Positions 1-9,992 of a DNA stretch of 64,000 nucleotides are shown here, piece by piece. Within the stretch, counting starts at the first letter, position 1, and the number at the start of each line of letters is the position of its first letter. The DNA comes from Chitinilyticum aquatile DSM 21506 (GTDB taxonomy: Bacteria > Pseudomonadota > Gammaproteobacteria > Burkholderiales > Chitinibacteraceae): positions 62,001 to 126,000 of the forward strand of contig NZ_AUMS01000012.1 of NCBI RefSeq assembly GCF_000430805.1, written 5' to 3'. Made by a program: the position numbers and the translations under genes. Below the pieces are notes generated by a model, which was not told the origin of the DNA, did no database searches, and saw only the letters and a program-made list of their open reading frames with translations.

Positions 1-1029
1 CACCGTGGCGAGGCTGGGGAAAAAGCGCGCCAGTGACGCCTGCAGCATAGCCACCTGCTGACTGGGCTCGTCGAATTGCCGCAGCATGCGCGCGCCAAAC
101 GCGAAGGTGTTGCCGCCCTTGCCGAGCATCAGTCTTCCATCTTCTGTCGTGCGCCAGTAGTGGACGAAAATCCGCGAATCGCACAGCGCCGCGCCGTGAT
201 TCAACCCGATGGCGGCCAGTTCGGCAGGGCAGGGCTCGGTGATGACCATGTCGGACGACACCACCGCAATACTGCGCGAGAACTGTCCGAACTGTTCTGG
301 CATCCAGGCATTGAGCGCCAGCACCACCTTGCGCGCGGTGACGCTGCCGGCGGCGCACTGCACGCGCGGCGGCGTGGACGGGACGAGCTTTTGCATCGCC
401 GTGCCTTCATAAATCCGAATGCCCAGCTCGCGGGCGACACGCGCGAGGCCGAGCGCCAGCAGTGCAGGCTGCACGCTGCCGGCGGCGGGCGAGTACACGC
501 CTTCCAGCATCGCCGCCGAGCCGGCCAGCTTTTGCGCCTCCGCCAGCGGCAGCGTGCGCCAGCTGTTCGCTCTGTTGCCATCCAGCGCCGCCATCACGCC
601 GGCCATGCTGCCCAACTGGCTGCGATTGGTGGCGGTGTAGAGTGCGCCGTCAACGCGTACCTCGGCATCAATGGCGTGCGCGCGGCAGAAGTCACGGATG
701 GCGTAGACGGCGTCTTCCGACGCTTTCACCAGCCGCAGCGCCTCCGTTTCGCCAAACAGCCGGCGCAGCGTGAGGAATTTCGCCGACCAGGTGAGGAGAC
801 ACCCGCCGTTGCGCCCGGACGCGCCGCTGCCGCAGCGGTCGCGTTCGATCAGCACGATGTCGAGCTGCGGATTGGCCTGCTTGAGCATGATCGCCGTCCA
901 TAGCCCGGTGTAGCCGCCACCGACGATGCAGACGTCGGCGGTGATGTCGCCCTGCAGCGGCGTCACTGGCGGTGGCGGGGCGCGACGCAGTGCGTCGGCA
1001 AACCACCAGGGGCGGAAGTCCGTGGTCAT
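1..1029 (-). CDS. FAD-dependent oxidoreductase of the DAO family, phosphonate-cluster type (3' end outside window)
   Basis: Reading the minus strand from the ATG at 1029 gives an open frame of 343 codons that runs off the window. Near residues 30-45 it has the dinucleotide-binding signature [10 protein letters not shown], followed by [15 protein letters not shown], the usual FAD-binding start of glycine/D-amino-acid oxidase-like flavoproteins. The ATG overlaps the phnX stop codon (ATGA), so the two genes are probably translationally coupled. Flavin amine oxidases of this kind are known in 2-AEP clusters, where some oxidise N-methylated or otherwise modified aminophosphonates. The exact substrate here is inference. 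Active-site residues near the C terminus cannot be judged because the gene is cut. Confidence 0.85.
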   Translation of the reverse strand, partial: MTTDFRPWWFADALRRAPPPPVTPLQGDITADVCIVGGGYTGLWTAIMLKQANPQLDIVLIERDRCGSGASGRNGGCLLTWSAKFLTLRRLFGETEALRLVKASEDAVYAIRDFCRAHAIDAEVRVDGALYTATNRSQLGSMAGVMAALDGNRANSWRTLPLAEAQKLAGSAAMLEGVYSPAAGSVQPALLALGLARVARELGIRIYEGTAMQKLVPSTPPRVQCAAGSVTARKVVLALNAWMPEQFGQFSRSIAVVSSDMVITEPCPAELAAIGLNHGAALCDSRIFVHYWRTTEDGRLMLGKGGNTFAFGARMLRQFDEPSQQVAMLQASLARFFPSLATV

Positions 1030-1868
1030 GGCTGTTCTCCGCGAGCGAGGCGGGCGTTGATCTCGGCGATCACGGCTGGCAGGTCGGCGATGCTGTCGAT
1101 CACGTAATGCGCGCCGGCCTGCGCGAGCTTGTCGGCCGCGCGCTGGCGGCGGGCGGCTTGCTCTGCGGGCGTCAGTGCCAGCCATTCTTCGAGGCTCAGC
1201 CCCACTTCGTTGCCCGAAACAGCCAGCCCCACCGTCCACATGCCGGCATTCAGCCCTTCGGCAATGCCGACCGCCGTGTCGTCGACCTTGACGGTCGCTG
1301 CGACGTGTTTCACGCCCAGCTCGATCACGTTCGCCAGTGCCATCCACGGCCCGGGGCGTGCGCCGGCCTTCAGGTCGTCTGCTGCGATGGTGCAATCGGG
1401 CGCGAAGCCTGCCGCTGCGGCAATCGGCAGCAGCGCGTTCATCACTTCGCGCGGGTAGCCGGTGCAGCTGCCGATTTTCAGGCCTTGTTGCCGCAGCGTT
1501 GCGATGGTGTCGAGTGCTCCCGGAATCGGCTGCGAATAGACGCCGACGCGCTCGATTTGCAGCGGCATGAAGATGGCGTAGATGCGGTCGACATCGGCGT
1601 CGGTCATCGGCGCGCCGAATTTGTCCTGCCAGCGGCGGGCAACGTCGGGCAACTGGCCGAGTGTCTTGATGTGATCCCTCTTCGCCATGCCCATCGGCAC
1701 ACGGGCTTCGGCCAGTGTGACGGGCAGGCCGATTGTGGCAAAGGCGTCGACGAGGACCTGGGTAGGGGCAAACGAGCCGAAATCGACGACGGTGCCGGCC
1801 CAGTCGAAGATGACGGCTTCCAGCGGGCCGGTGTAGTGGCGGGTGTAGCGGTAGGACATGGTGGACAA
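1026..1868 (-). CDS. phnX: Phosphonoacetaldehyde hydrolase PhnX
   Basis: This 280-residue HAD-superfamily protein cleaves the C-P bond of phosphonoacetaldehyde to acetaldehyde and phosphate, the second step of 2-AEP breakdown after PhnW. The nucleophile motif FDWAGT puts the catalytic Asp at residue 22. The Schiff-base lysine characteristic of PhnX lies in [10 protein letters not shown] (Lys63), and KVDDTAVG fits the C-terminal HAD acidic motif. Length matches the family (about 265-280). A second ATG three codons downstream (1859) is an equally possible start. It is coupled by ATGA to the FAD oxidoreductase and separated from phnW by a 606-bp repeat-filled gap. Confidence 0.95.
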   Translation of the reverse strand: MSTMSYRYTRHYTGPLEAVIFDWAGTVVDFGSFAPTQVLVDAFATIGLPVTLAEARVPMGMAKRDHIKTLGQLPDVARRWQDKFGAPMTDADVDRIYAIFMPLQIERVGVYSQPIPGALDTIATLRQQGLKIGSCTGYPREVMNALLPIAAAAGFAPDCTIAADDLKAGARPGPWMALANVIELGVKHVAATVKVDDTAVGIAEGLNAGMWTVGLAVSGNEVGLSLEEWLALTPAEQAARRQRAADKLAQAGAHYVIDSIADLPAVIAEINARLARGEQP

Positions 1869-1888
1869 ACTCCAGATTAGTGAATCGG

Positions 1889-2140
1889 TTAAGCGCCTTG
1901 CGGCGCAGGTGTTTTGATGCCGGGTGTGCCCGGCGGCACGTCAGGGGGCTTGTCTTGCCAAGCCCCCCGACACCCCCAAGGCGCGCCCGCTCCGTCGCCC
2001 CGCTGCGCGGGGTGCCCTGCGATGCTCGTTGCAGCCAGCGGCGTGCCGCAACTCGGCCTCCGGCCTCAGACACTCGTCACGCCGAAACCCTGTCTGAAAC
2101 TGTGCTTCTCGGCGACTGCGAGGGCAGGGAGGTACTAATT
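1889..2140 (+). repeat. Long dispersed repeat, copy R1 (plus orientation)
   Basis: About 250 bp beginning with a small AGCGCC/GGCGC hairpin. It contains the block CCCCGCTGCGCGGGG (a 6-bp stem) followed by TGCCCTGCGATGCTCG and ends near CTCGGCGACTGCGAGGGCA. The same blocks occur at 7139-7386 and, inverted, at 7521-7773; a shorter inverted relative is at 2285-2452. Open frames across it differ between copies and lack family character, so I treat them as spurious. Together with R4 it fills most of the phnX-phnW gap. Confidence 0.8.
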
Positions 2141-2169
2141 CGCGCCAGTGGCTAGAGCCACGGCCTTGC

Positions 2170-2240
2170 TCGTCATGCCCGCGCAGGCGGGCATCCAGGA
2201 TTTGCATTTCTGGGTTCCCGCTTTCGCGGGAACGACGGTG
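2170..2240. repeat. dRS3-like paired palindromes
   Basis: Two short palindromes face each other: ATGCCCGCGCAGGCGGGCAT near 2175-2194 and TTCCCGCTTTCGCGGGAA near 2215-2232. A second pair of the same type is at 42263-42335. They resemble the ATTCCC-N8-GGGAAT repeats of Neisseria and similar dispersed palindromes in other betaproteobacteria. No coding content is apparent. Confidence 0.65.
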
Positions 2241-2284
2241 TTGTTCTTTGCTATGGAAGTACGCACAAATGCTGATTAGGGCGG

Positions 2285-2452
2285 GATCGCCCTGAAAGCC
2301 CCCGGAAAAACGAGCATCGCAGGGTAGCCCGCAGGGCCGGCTGGCCGGGCTCGCCTTTCTTTGGATACTTTCTTTGGCGAAGCAAAGAAAGTATCCCGTG
2401 GGCGCGGCGGAAACGCGCACCTAAACACCGCGCCGCGAGGCGCTGAAACCTC
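2285..2452 (-). repeat. Long dispersed repeat, copy R4 (truncated, minus orientation)
   Basis: Read on the minus strand it starts with AGCGCC...GGCGCGGTGTTT, continues through an inverted pair built on ATACTTTCTTTG/CAAAGAAAGTAT and AAAGGCGAGCCCGG, and reaches CCCTGCGATGCTCG. It shares the outer end and these blocks with R2 and the GATGCTCG block with R1 and R3. It sits tail-to-tail with R1. Confidence 0.7.
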
Positions 2453-2474
2453 AGCGACGCATCAGCGGGCGCGC

Positions 2475-3575
2475 TTAGCTGATCCACCCGAACCCCCGCA
2501 TCACCTCGCCGATCGCATGCACGGCCTGGCTCAGCTCCGCCTCGTCGATCGCGCCGATGCAGCCCACGCGGAAGGTCTCGACCTCGGTGAGCTTGCCCGG
2601 ATACAGAATGAAGCCACGCGCGCGCACCGCTTCGTAGAAACGGCGGAAGTCGTAATCCGGATGCGCCGGGGCGTGGAAGGTGAGGATGATCGATGCCTGC
2701 AATTCCGGTGCAAGAAACAGCTGCAAGCCCAGCCGGCCCAGCCCGTCAATCAGTACCTCGGCATTGCGGGTATAGCGCTGCAGCCTTTTCGCTCTGCCGC
2801 CTTGGACCAGATACTGGTCAATCGCCGCGCGCAGTGCCGCGACGACGTGGGTGGGCGGGGTGAAGCGCCACTGGCCGGTTTTCTGCAGGTAGGCGTACTG
2901 GTCGGCCAGATCGAGCGCCAGCGAGTGGCTGTTGCCCAGGCTGGCGGTGAGCGCCTCCCGGTTCACGATCACGAAGCCCATGCCCGGCACACCTTCCAGG
3001 CATTTGCCCGAGGCGGCGATGACGGCGGTGATCGGCGTGGTGGCGACGTCGATCTCCAGTGCACCGAACGACGACATCGCATCGACAATCAGCGCCCGAC
3101 CTGCAGCGGCAACGGCGGTGGCAATGTCGTCCAGCGGGTTCAGCAAACCGGTGCCGGTTTCGCAGTGGATGACACCAACGTGAGTGATTGCCGGGTCGGC
3201 GGCAAGCGCCTCGGCCACGGCGGCGGGGTCGACCGGCGTGCCATCGGGCCATTCCAGCACCGTGTGTGGCAGCCCCATCACCGCCGCGATGCGCGCCATG
3301 CGCTGGCCATAGGCGCCGTTGGCCAGCACCAGCAGCTTGCCGTCGCGCGGAACGAGCGTGCCAATCGCCGCCTCGACCGCGAAGGTGCCCGAGCCCTGCA
3401 GCGGCACGCAGACGTGGCTGCTCTCGCCATTGGCAATCGCCAGCAGATCACGGCAGACGCTGGCGGTGAGATCATTGAAGGCGCTGTCCCACGAGCCCCA
3501 GTCGTGCAGCATGGCGGTGCGGGTAGCGAGGCTGGTGGTCAGCGGGCCGGGAGTAAGAAGGATCGGTTCGCGCAT
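2475..3575 (-). CDS. phnW: 2-aminoethylphosphonate--pyruvate transaminase PhnW
   Basis: This 366-residue class-V aminotransferase converts 2-AEP and pyruvate to phosphonoacetaldehyde and alanine, supplying the PhnX substrate. It opens with the family signature [13 protein letters not shown], has the central VDAMSSFGA segment, and carries the PLP lysine in [11 protein letters not shown]. Length is typical. The ATG at 3575 has an AGGA sequence about 8 nt upstream on the minus strand. Immediately upstream are a TCTAGA-centred operator-like site and a palindrome, so this is probably the first gene of a phnWX transcript, interrupted downstream by repeats. Confidence 0.96.
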   Translation of the reverse strand: MREPILLTPGPLTTSLATRTAMLHDWGSWDSAFNDLTASVCRDLLAIANGESSHVCVPLQGSGTFAVEAAIGTLVPRDGKLLVLANGAYGQRMARIAAVMGLPHTVLEWPDGTPVDPAAVAEALAADPAITHVGVIHCETGTGLLNPLDDIATAVAAAGRALIVDAMSSFGALEIDVATTPITAVIAASGKCLEGVPGMGFVIVNREALTASLGNSHSLALDLADQYAYLQKTGQWRFTPPTHVVAALRAAIDQYLVQGGRAKRLQRYTRNAEVLIDGLGRLGLQLFLAPELQASIILTFHAPAHPDYDFRRFYEAVRARGFILYPGKLTEVETFRVGCIGAIDEAELSQAVHAIGEVMRGFGWIS

Positions 3576-3587
3576 GATGAATCCTGT

Positions 3588-3615
3588 TGTCTAGATGAAT
3601 TTTTCAGTCTGAAAA
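3588..3615 (-). promoter_or_regulatory. Operator-like site and palindrome upstream of phnW
   Basis: On the minus strand AAAATTCATCTAGACA lies about 13 nt before the phnW start. It shares AAAATTCRTCTAGACR with the region upstream of phnS (8890-8905). Next to it is a perfect 7-1-7 palindrome TTTTCAG-T-CTGAAAA at 3601-3615. GTCTAGAC-type cores are typical of GntR/HutC regulators such as PhnF. No such regulator lies in the window, so the link is inference. Confidence 0.6.
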
Positions 3616-3659
3616 CAGGCGGAATATTTCCGCCCGGGGGTACTGGAAAGCGTTTCCTG

Positions 3660-4238
3660 TCAGGGTGTTACCGACGAGGCCGGGCGGAGTACCCGCTGGG
3701 CAATGTCCAGATAATGCGCAAGTGGCGGCGTGGCCAGCTTCGGCACTTTCGCCACTTCGTCCCAGCGCCGCAGCCGCACGGCATCCGCTGCGTGACGGCG
3801 GGCGGCGAAACGTGCGGCTTCCAGCGCATCCATCACGCCGCCCTGCAGGTTCAGTGAGGCGAGCGAAGCCGGCGAGAGGCGCTTGATGTAGCCGGGTTCG
3901 GTGGCGCACAGGAAACGCTTGGCGGCGACGTGCAGCGCAATGGGCTGGCAGACGTCCTCGCTGAACAGCGCTTCAAGCGCGACCGCGCCGATGGCTTCAT
4001 GGTGGTCGTTGATACCGCTGGCCACATCGTCGTTGCCCTGGCCTGTGATCAGGTGGCCGACGTCGTGCAGCAGCGCGGCGACGATCAGTTCAGGCGTGGC
4101 GCCTTCGCTTTCGGCGGCCAGCGCCGCCTGCAGCGCGTGTTCGAGCTGATTGATTGCTTCACCGCCATAGAGCTGCCCGCCGGCGCCGGCAAACAGGGTC
4201 TCAAGCTCGTCGAGGCGGGTGATGACGGGTGGTTTCAT
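3660..4238 (-). CDS. PhnZ-like HD-domain oxygenase of phosphonate clusters
   Basis: This 192-residue HD-domain protein belongs to the group repeatedly found in phosphonate-degradation operons. Positions known from PhnZ are visible with nearly the same numbering: Tyr24 and Glu27 (YGGE), His34 (QLEH), His58-Asp59 (ALLHDVGH), His80 (NDHHE), a His near 103 and an Asp near 160. PhnZ uses a mixed-valent di-iron centre to split 2-amino-1-hydroxyethylphosphonate into glycine and phosphate. No PhnY dioxygenase lies in view, so the substrate source is open. The start at 4238 is preferred: the longer frame upstream runs into a 59-bp repeat element and then the permease. Confidence 0.85.
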   Translation of the reverse strand: MKPPVITRLDELETLFAGAGGQLYGGEAINQLEHALQAALAAESEGATPELIVAALLHDVGHLITGQGNDDVASGINDHHEAIGAVALEALFSEDVCQPIALHVAAKRFLCATEPGYIKRLSPASLASLNLQGGVMDALEAARFAARRHAADAVRLRRWDEVAKVPKLATPPLAHYLDIAQRVLRPASSVTP

Positions 4239-4297
4239 GGGTATGTACCTGTAGCCTTTCATGGGTAAGGGCTGTGGATGTATGTACGCATGGGTAT
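4239..4297 (+). repeat. 59-bp hairpin element, copy A
   Basis: It runs from GGGTAT to GTAT over exactly 59 bp, with a stem around TAGCCTTT / AAGGGCTG. Its left end abuts the start codon of the PhnZ-like gene and its right end lies 3 nt from the stop of the permease gene on the minus strand. It therefore occupies the entire spacer between two phn genes. Confidence 0.75.
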
Positions 4298-4300
4298 GTG

Positions 4301-5997
4301 TCAGCCCGGGTTGCGCCAGCGCTGCGTGCGGCGCAGCAGCAGCCACTGGAGTGCGGCAAAGAGCAGGCAGGCAGTGGCAGATGCGGCGACGATCAGCGTC
4401 GCCATTGCGGCGGCGGCGGCGGTGTCGCCGGCGTCGTCCATGTTCAATACCGAGACGGACGCCAGCGCGGTGTCCGGCGTGTAGAGGAAGATCACCGCCG
4501 AGACGGTGGTCATCGTCGCGACAAAGAAATAGCGCGCCACGTCCAGCACCGCCGGCAGGCATACCGGCAGCGTGACGCGCCAGGCGGTGAGCCAGAACGG
4601 CACTTGCAGCGAGGCGGAAACGGCCTCGAATTCGCGGTCGAGCTGGCGCAGCGCGGTGACGGCGGTGAGATGCGCCGTGGTGTAGAAATGCGCGATCGAA
4701 CACAGCACCAGTATCGTCATCGTGCCGTAGAGGCCGTGCAGCGGATTGGCCGGCTCGTTGAAAAAGAACACATAGCCCAGGCCCAGCACCAGCCCCGGCA
4801 CCGCCATCGGCAGCATGGCGAGCAGGTGCAGCGGGCGCTGCAGCCGGCGCGCGACGCCGACCTTTTCCGTGAGCCAGGCTGCGCCGAACACCAGCAGCGT
4901 GCCAAACAGTGCGGTCAGTGCCGACATCTTCAGGCTGTTCACAAAGGCCTGCGCGCCGCCGCCATCGACATTGCTGAAATCGAAGTGATCGAAGGTCAGG
5001 CTCAGGTTGTAGGGCCAGAGCTTGATCAGCGCGGCGGCAACGGCGGTGCCGAGGATCACCAGCAGCGCACCGCCGGTGAGCGTGCAAAAGAGAAACGCCA
5101 GCGCATCGCGCAGCGGCTGGCGGCGCAGCTGCAGTGGTTGGGCGCGCGCAGTGAGCAAGGCTTGCTGGCGGCGCTGGGCGAAGTGGTCAATGGCAAAGGA
5201 AAACAGCGCCGGCAGCAAGAGCAGCACGCCGATTACCGCGCCGCGCGGGAAATTCTGCTGGCCGATCACCTGCTTGTACGCTTCCAGTGCCAGCACGTTG
5301 TATTGCCCACCGATCACCTTGGGTACGCCGAAATCGGTGATGACGAGCGTGAACACGACCATTGCGGCCGAAATCAGCCCGAAGCGCACCGAGGGCAGCG
5401 TGACGGTAAAAAACTGCCGGACACGGCCGGCGCCCAGCGCGGTGGCGGCCTCGTACAGTCGCCCGTCGGCGACCGACAGCGCGGTGACCAGGATCATCAG
5501 CGCGTGTGGGAAAGTGTAAAACGCCTCGCCGATCACGATGCCCCAGAAGCCGTAAATGCCGTCGGGAAACAGGCCCTTGAGCACGCCCTGATTGCCAAAC
5601 AGATAAACGAGCGCGATGCCGGGCAAGAGCGACGGTGCCAGCAGCGGAATCAGCGCCAGCGCGCGGAACAGGCCCTTGGCCGGCATGGCGCTGCGCGTGA
5701 GCGCGGCGGCGAAACCGTAGGCGAGCGGCAGCACGATCAGGCTGGTGGTCAGCGCAACGGCGATGCTGTTTTTCACCTGCTGCACCAGCGCGGGCGAGGC
5801 GAGGATGGGCGCCACCTGCGAAAGACCCCAGACGCCGGTGTCCGGGTCGTGCACGGCCTGGCCGAGGATGGCGATGAGCGGCAGTGCGAGCAGGATCACG
5901 AGCGCCAGCAGGGCGATGCCGGCGAGCGGCAATGCCAGCCACTCGCTCGAAGCCCGCCGAGCTGTGCTGCGGGGCGGGTTGGACAGCGTCAGCGTGC

Positions 5998-6001
<4 letters not shown>
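4301..6001 (-). CDS. phnU: 2-AEP ABC transporter permease, fused double-domain type
   Basis: The 566-residue inner-membrane permease has two repeated sets of about six hydrophobic segments. The first begins near residue 25 (LPLAGIALLALVILLALPLI). Each half has a binding-protein-dependent permease loop region (for example AATALGAGRVRQFFTVTLPS in the first half and EAVSASLQVPFWLTAWRVTLP in the second). Such fused permeases of the iron/thiamine-type ABC class pair with PhnS and PhnT in 2-AEP operons. The ATG at 6001 overlaps the phnT stop (ATGA). The symbol follows the phnSTU usage for fused permeases; other schemes split it into phnU and phnV. Confidence 0.9.
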
Positions 6002-7077
<1,076 letters not shown>

Positions 7078-7138
7078 GGTCAGGGATTCGGGCAGGTCAC
7101 GGTGCATGGGGGCTTTAGCGTTTTCTACTGTTCGTTTG

Positions 7139-7386
7139 TTTAGCGCCTGCGGCGCGGTGTTTTGATACCGGTTCCGCCCGGCGGACGGGTTCATTTCTTT
7201 TGTCTCGCCAAAAGAAACGAACCAAAGAAAAGGCGAGCCCGGTCCGCCGCCCCGCTGCGCGGGGTGCCCTGCGATGCTCGCAAGCCACAGCGCGGGTTCG
7301 AAACTCGCCCTTCGGGCTCAAACATCTCACCCGCGAAACCCTGTGGCCTGCTGCGCTTCTCGGCGGCTTCAGGGCGGGGCCTGCTA
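7139..7386 (+). repeat. Long dispersed repeat, copy R2 (plus orientation)
   Basis: It begins AGCGCCTGCGGCGCGGTGTTT, carries the CAAAAGAAAC/AAAGAAAAGGCGAGCCCGG block seen in R4, then CCCCGCTGCGCGGGG and TGCCCTGCGATGCTCG as in R1 and R3. It starts about 30 bp upstream of the phnT start region and points toward R3. Confidence 0.8.
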
Positions 7387-7410
7387 ATCGGCTGCCGTGG
7401 TGATTCGTAG

Positions 7411-7438
7411 GGCGGGTTAGCCAACGGCGTAACCCGCC
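7411..7438. repeat. Short palindrome GGCGGGTTA / TAACCCGCC
   Basis: A perfect 9-bp inverted repeat with a 10-nt loop (7411-7419 and 7430-7438), preceded by GTAG. It resembles the widespread GGGTTA...TAACCC intergenic palindromes of proteobacteria. Function unknown. Confidence 0.6.
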
Positions 7439-7448
7439 ATGCAATAGT

Positions 7449-7507
7449 GGGTATGCAGCTAAAGCCCTTTGGATTATTAGGCTGCGGGCTTATCACTGCA
7501 TGGGTAT
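7449..7507 (+). repeat. 59-bp hairpin element, copy N (degenerate)
   Basis: GGGTAT at 7449 and GTAT ending at 7507 give the same 59-bp length as the other copies, but the stem is decayed (mainly AAGCCC/GGGCTT). It faces the phnS 3' end but is separated from it by repeat R3. Confidence 0.5.
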
Positions 7508-7520
7508 GCCGTGCTGCTGC

Positions 7521-7773
7521 TTAGGACGCGATGCCCTCGCAGTCGCCGAGAAGCGCAATCTGCGGCAGGGTTTCGACGGGGGGAGTGTTTGAGGGCGAAG
7601 CCCGAGTTGCCCCCCGTCGCTGCCGCAGACGAGCATCGCAGGGCACCCCGCGCAGCGGGGCGACGGAGCGGGCGCGCCTTGGGGGTGTCGGGGGGCTTGG
7701 CAAGGCAAGCCCCCTGACGTGCCGCCGGGCACACCCGGCATCCAAACACCGCGCCGCTGGCGCTAAACCCCCA
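7521..7773 (-). repeat. Long dispersed repeat, copy R3 (minus orientation)
   Basis: On the minus strand it matches R1 almost throughout: AGCGCC...GGCGCGGTGTTT, CACGTCAGGGGGCTTG, the CCCCGCTGCGCGGGG hairpin, GATGCTCG and the terminal CTCGGCGACTGCGAGGGCA. It forms an inverted pair with R2 across the phnT-phnS gap. The open frames through it mirror those in R1 and are not taken as genes. Confidence 0.85.
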
Positions 7774-7814
7774 TGGGCCATCGCGAGTAAGCCTGCGCAG
7801 TCGGCTCAATCCGC

Positions 7815-8828
7815 TTACTTCTTCTCCGACTTGCCGTCATAACGCTTGGTCCACTCGGCCAGAATCTTGTCGCGATTGGCGGCCGACCAGCGCAGGTCCT
7901 GCTTCACCAGGCGCTGTTCATAGTCCGCCGGGATATGCGCATTCGGCTTGGCGATGCCCGGCATGGCGACAATGGCGAAGTTCTTTTCATACAGTTCGTT
8001 GGCGGATTTCGAGGCGGACCAGTCGGCCAGCTTCTTCGCCGCGTCCAGGTTCTTCGTGCCCTTCATGATCGCCGTGGCTTCCACATCCCAGCCCAGGCCT
8101 TCCTTCGGGAACACCAGATCAATCGGTGCACCGCCGTCTTTCAGCTTGGCAGCGCGGTATTCAAACGAAATGCCGATCGGGAATTCGCCGGCCGCGGCCT
8201 GCTTGCAGGGCTTGGAGCCGGAGTGCGTGTACTGCGCGATGTTGTCGTGCAGCTTGTCCATATAGGCCCAGCCATCCTTCTCGCCGAAGATGGTCAGCCA
8301 CGCGGTCACGTCGAAATAGCCGGTGCCGGAGGATGCCGGATTCGGCATCACGATCTTGCCCTTGTATTCGGGCTTCAGCAGGTCTTTCCAGCTTTCCGGC
8401 TTTTTCAGGCCCAGCTTGGCAGCCTCGACGGTGTTGAAGCAGACGGTGGCGCCCCACACATCCATGCCCACCCAGGCCGGCGGGTTGCTGTCGTCCACGT
8501 ACTGCTTGCTGAGTTTTTCCACACCCTTGGGGGCGTAGGCCTGCAGCATGCCTTCCTTTTCCAGTACCAGCAGCGAGGAGCCAGCGACGCCCATGACCAC
8601 ATCGGCCTGCGGTGCGGCCTTTTCGGCCAGCAGCTTGGCAGTGATGATGCCGGTGGAGTCGCGTACCCACTTCAGCTTGATGCCGGGGTTTTCCTGCTCG
8701 AATTTTTCCTGGTAGGCCTTGAGCTGGTCGGCTTCCAGCGCGGTGTAAACGGTCAGCGTCGTGTCGGCAAAGGCATGGCCAGCGAAGGTGGCCAGCAGGG
8801 CCAGAGTGAGGGTGCTCAGGGTTTTCAT
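7815..8828 (-). CDS. phnS: 2-AEP ABC transporter periplasmic binding protein PhnS
   Basis: A 337-residue extracellular solute-binding protein of the iron/2-AEP class. A signal peptide covers about residues 1-19 (MKTLSTLTLALLATFAGHAFA). The mature part begins DTTLTVYTALEADQLKAY and contains PNPASSGTGYFDV, a phosphonate-contacting type of loop in this family. The ATG at 8828 is chosen because the signal peptide starts there; the longer frame upstream has no such feature. It is the promoter-proximal transporter gene. An operator-like site shared with phnW lies 60-75 bp upstream. Confidence 0.93.
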   Translation of the reverse strand: MKTLSTLTLALLATFAGHAFADTTLTVYTALEADQLKAYQEKFEQENPGIKLKWVRDSTGIITAKLLAEKAAPQADVVMGVAGSSLLVLEKEGMLQAYAPKGVEKLSKQYVDDSNPPAWVGMDVWGATVCFNTVEAAKLGLKKPESWKDLLKPEYKGKIVMPNPASSGTGYFDVTAWLTIFGEKDGWAYMDKLHDNIAQYTHSGSKPCKQAAAGEFPIGISFEYRAAKLKDGGAPIDLVFPKEGLGWDVEATAIMKGTKNLDAAKKLADWSASKSANELYEKNFAIVAMPGIAKPNAHIPADYEQRLVKQDLRWSAANRDKILAEWTKRYDGKSEKK

Positions 8829-8883
8829 CGCAAGGGTTCCGTCGGTTGGGATGGGCGCATTGTGCGAGCCGGATGTGACAGGC

Positions 8884-8905
8884 AAATTACGTCTAGACGA
8901 ATTTT
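8884..8905 (-). promoter_or_regulatory. Operator-like palindrome upstream of phnS
   Basis: The core CGTCTAGACG (8890-8899) is a perfect palindrome with AT-rich flanks that are nearly symmetric (AAATT / AATTT). In the phnS direction it reads AAAATTCGTCTAGACG, matching 14 of 16 positions of the site before phnW. This supports joint control of uptake and breakdown genes by one regulator, probably of GntR/HutC type. Confidence 0.65.
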
Positions 8906-9040
8906 GTGTTTGTCGGGCATGATCCGGCCTTGCATCCGCCACGGCAGTGTTTTCTGCCACTGGCCATGACGCTGATCCCCGTGCTGTGATAGCGTCCCAT
9001 CCTGCTCAATGAACAAGAAAGACCCAAGGAATCCCCGACT

Positions 9041-9829
9041 ATGACCATCGCCATTCCCGCCGAGCTGATTGCCCTTGCCGGACAGCTGGCCGACGCCAGC
9101 GCAGCTGCCATTCGCCCGCTGTTTCGCAGTGCCTTTGCCATCGATGACAAATCGGATGACAGCCCGGTAACCGTGGCCGACCGCGAGGCCGAACGCGTGA
9201 TGCGTGCGCTGATCAATGAATTGCGTCCGCAGGATGGCATCATCGGCGAGGAGTTCGGCTCCGAGCGTGCGGATGCCGAATGGGTGTGGGTGCTCGATCC
9301 GGTTGATGGCACCAAGTCCTTCACCGTGGGCCGTCCGTTGTTCGTGACGCTGATTGGTCTGCTGCATCGCGGTGTGCCGGTGCTCGGGGTGATCAATCAG
9401 CCGATCACCGGCGAGCGCTGGCTGGGCGGCGAGGGCGTGCCGACCACGCTGAATGGCGAGCCGGTGACGCTGAATGAAACGGCTGAGCTCGCCCGTTCGC
9501 GTATCGGTAGTACCGGGCCAGAGTATCTGCCCACAGGCATTGCGGCGTTTGAATCACTGGCCGATACCTGCCGCTACAAGCTATGGGGTGGTGATGGCTA
9601 TCTGTATGCGCAGGTGGCCAGTGGCTGGCTGGAAGTGGTGGTGGAAGAGGGCCTGAAGCTGCATGACTTTGCCGCGCTGGCACCGGTGGTGAATGCCGCC
9701 GGTGGCAAAATGAGCGACTGGCAGGGCCGGCCGCTGACGATGGCCAGCGCCGACACCGGCCGCGTGCTGGCAGCGTGCAACCCGGTGCTGCATGCGGCTG
9801 CACTGGCGTATATGCAAAGCGTGGCCTGA
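9041..9829 (+). CDS. hisN: Inositol-monophosphatase family phosphatase, likely histidinol-phosphatase
   Basis: A 262-residue metal-dependent phosphatase. The family motifs are present: GEEFG near residue 69, WVLDPVDGTKSF near 87 (motif DPVDGT with metal ligands) and WGGDGYLYAQVASG near 185. The overall pattern (SDDSPVTVADREAE) is closest to HisN-type histidinol-phosphatases, which carry out the penultimate step of histidine synthesis, rather than SuhB. The ATG has AAGGA about 12 nt upstream. It stands alone, divergent from phnS. Confidence 0.85.
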   Translation: MTIAIPAELIALAGQLADASAAAIRPLFRSAFAIDDKSDDSPVTVADREAERVMRALINELRPQDGIIGEEFGSERADAEWVWVLDPVDGTKSFTVGRPLFVTLIGLLHRGVPVLGVINQPITGERWLGGEGVPTTLNGEPVTLNETAELARSRIGSTGPEYLPTGIAAFESLADTCRYKLWGGDGYLYAQVASGWLEVVVEEGLKLHDFAALAPVVNAAGGKMSDWQGRPLTMASADTGRVLAACNPVLHAAALAYMQSVA

Positions 9830-9992
9830 GCTCCGGCGTTTGCGCGACAAAGCACGATGCGGCGCGCAGACGGTGCGGCGTGCCGCTGCCGTGTGCTTGC
9901 CACGCCGCATTGCTGCTTCACCCGACTGACAGGATTGTCTGTCTCTTGTAAGCTGGTGGCTTTACTTCTGACATTTTCAGTGAGGCCTCCGC

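Noticed and set aside
1880-2420. Open frames across repeats R1/R4 (and 7162-7842 across R2/R3) with Arg/Ala-rich products
   Set aside because: They follow the repeat, not a gene: similar peptides appear in several frames and both strands, no ribosome sites or domains are seen, and copies are truncated differently.
4239-5087. Longer start for the PhnZ-like protein (475 codons)
   Set aside because: The extension crosses element A and the permease gene in another frame. PhnZ numbering (Tyr24/Glu27) fits the start at 4238 exactly.
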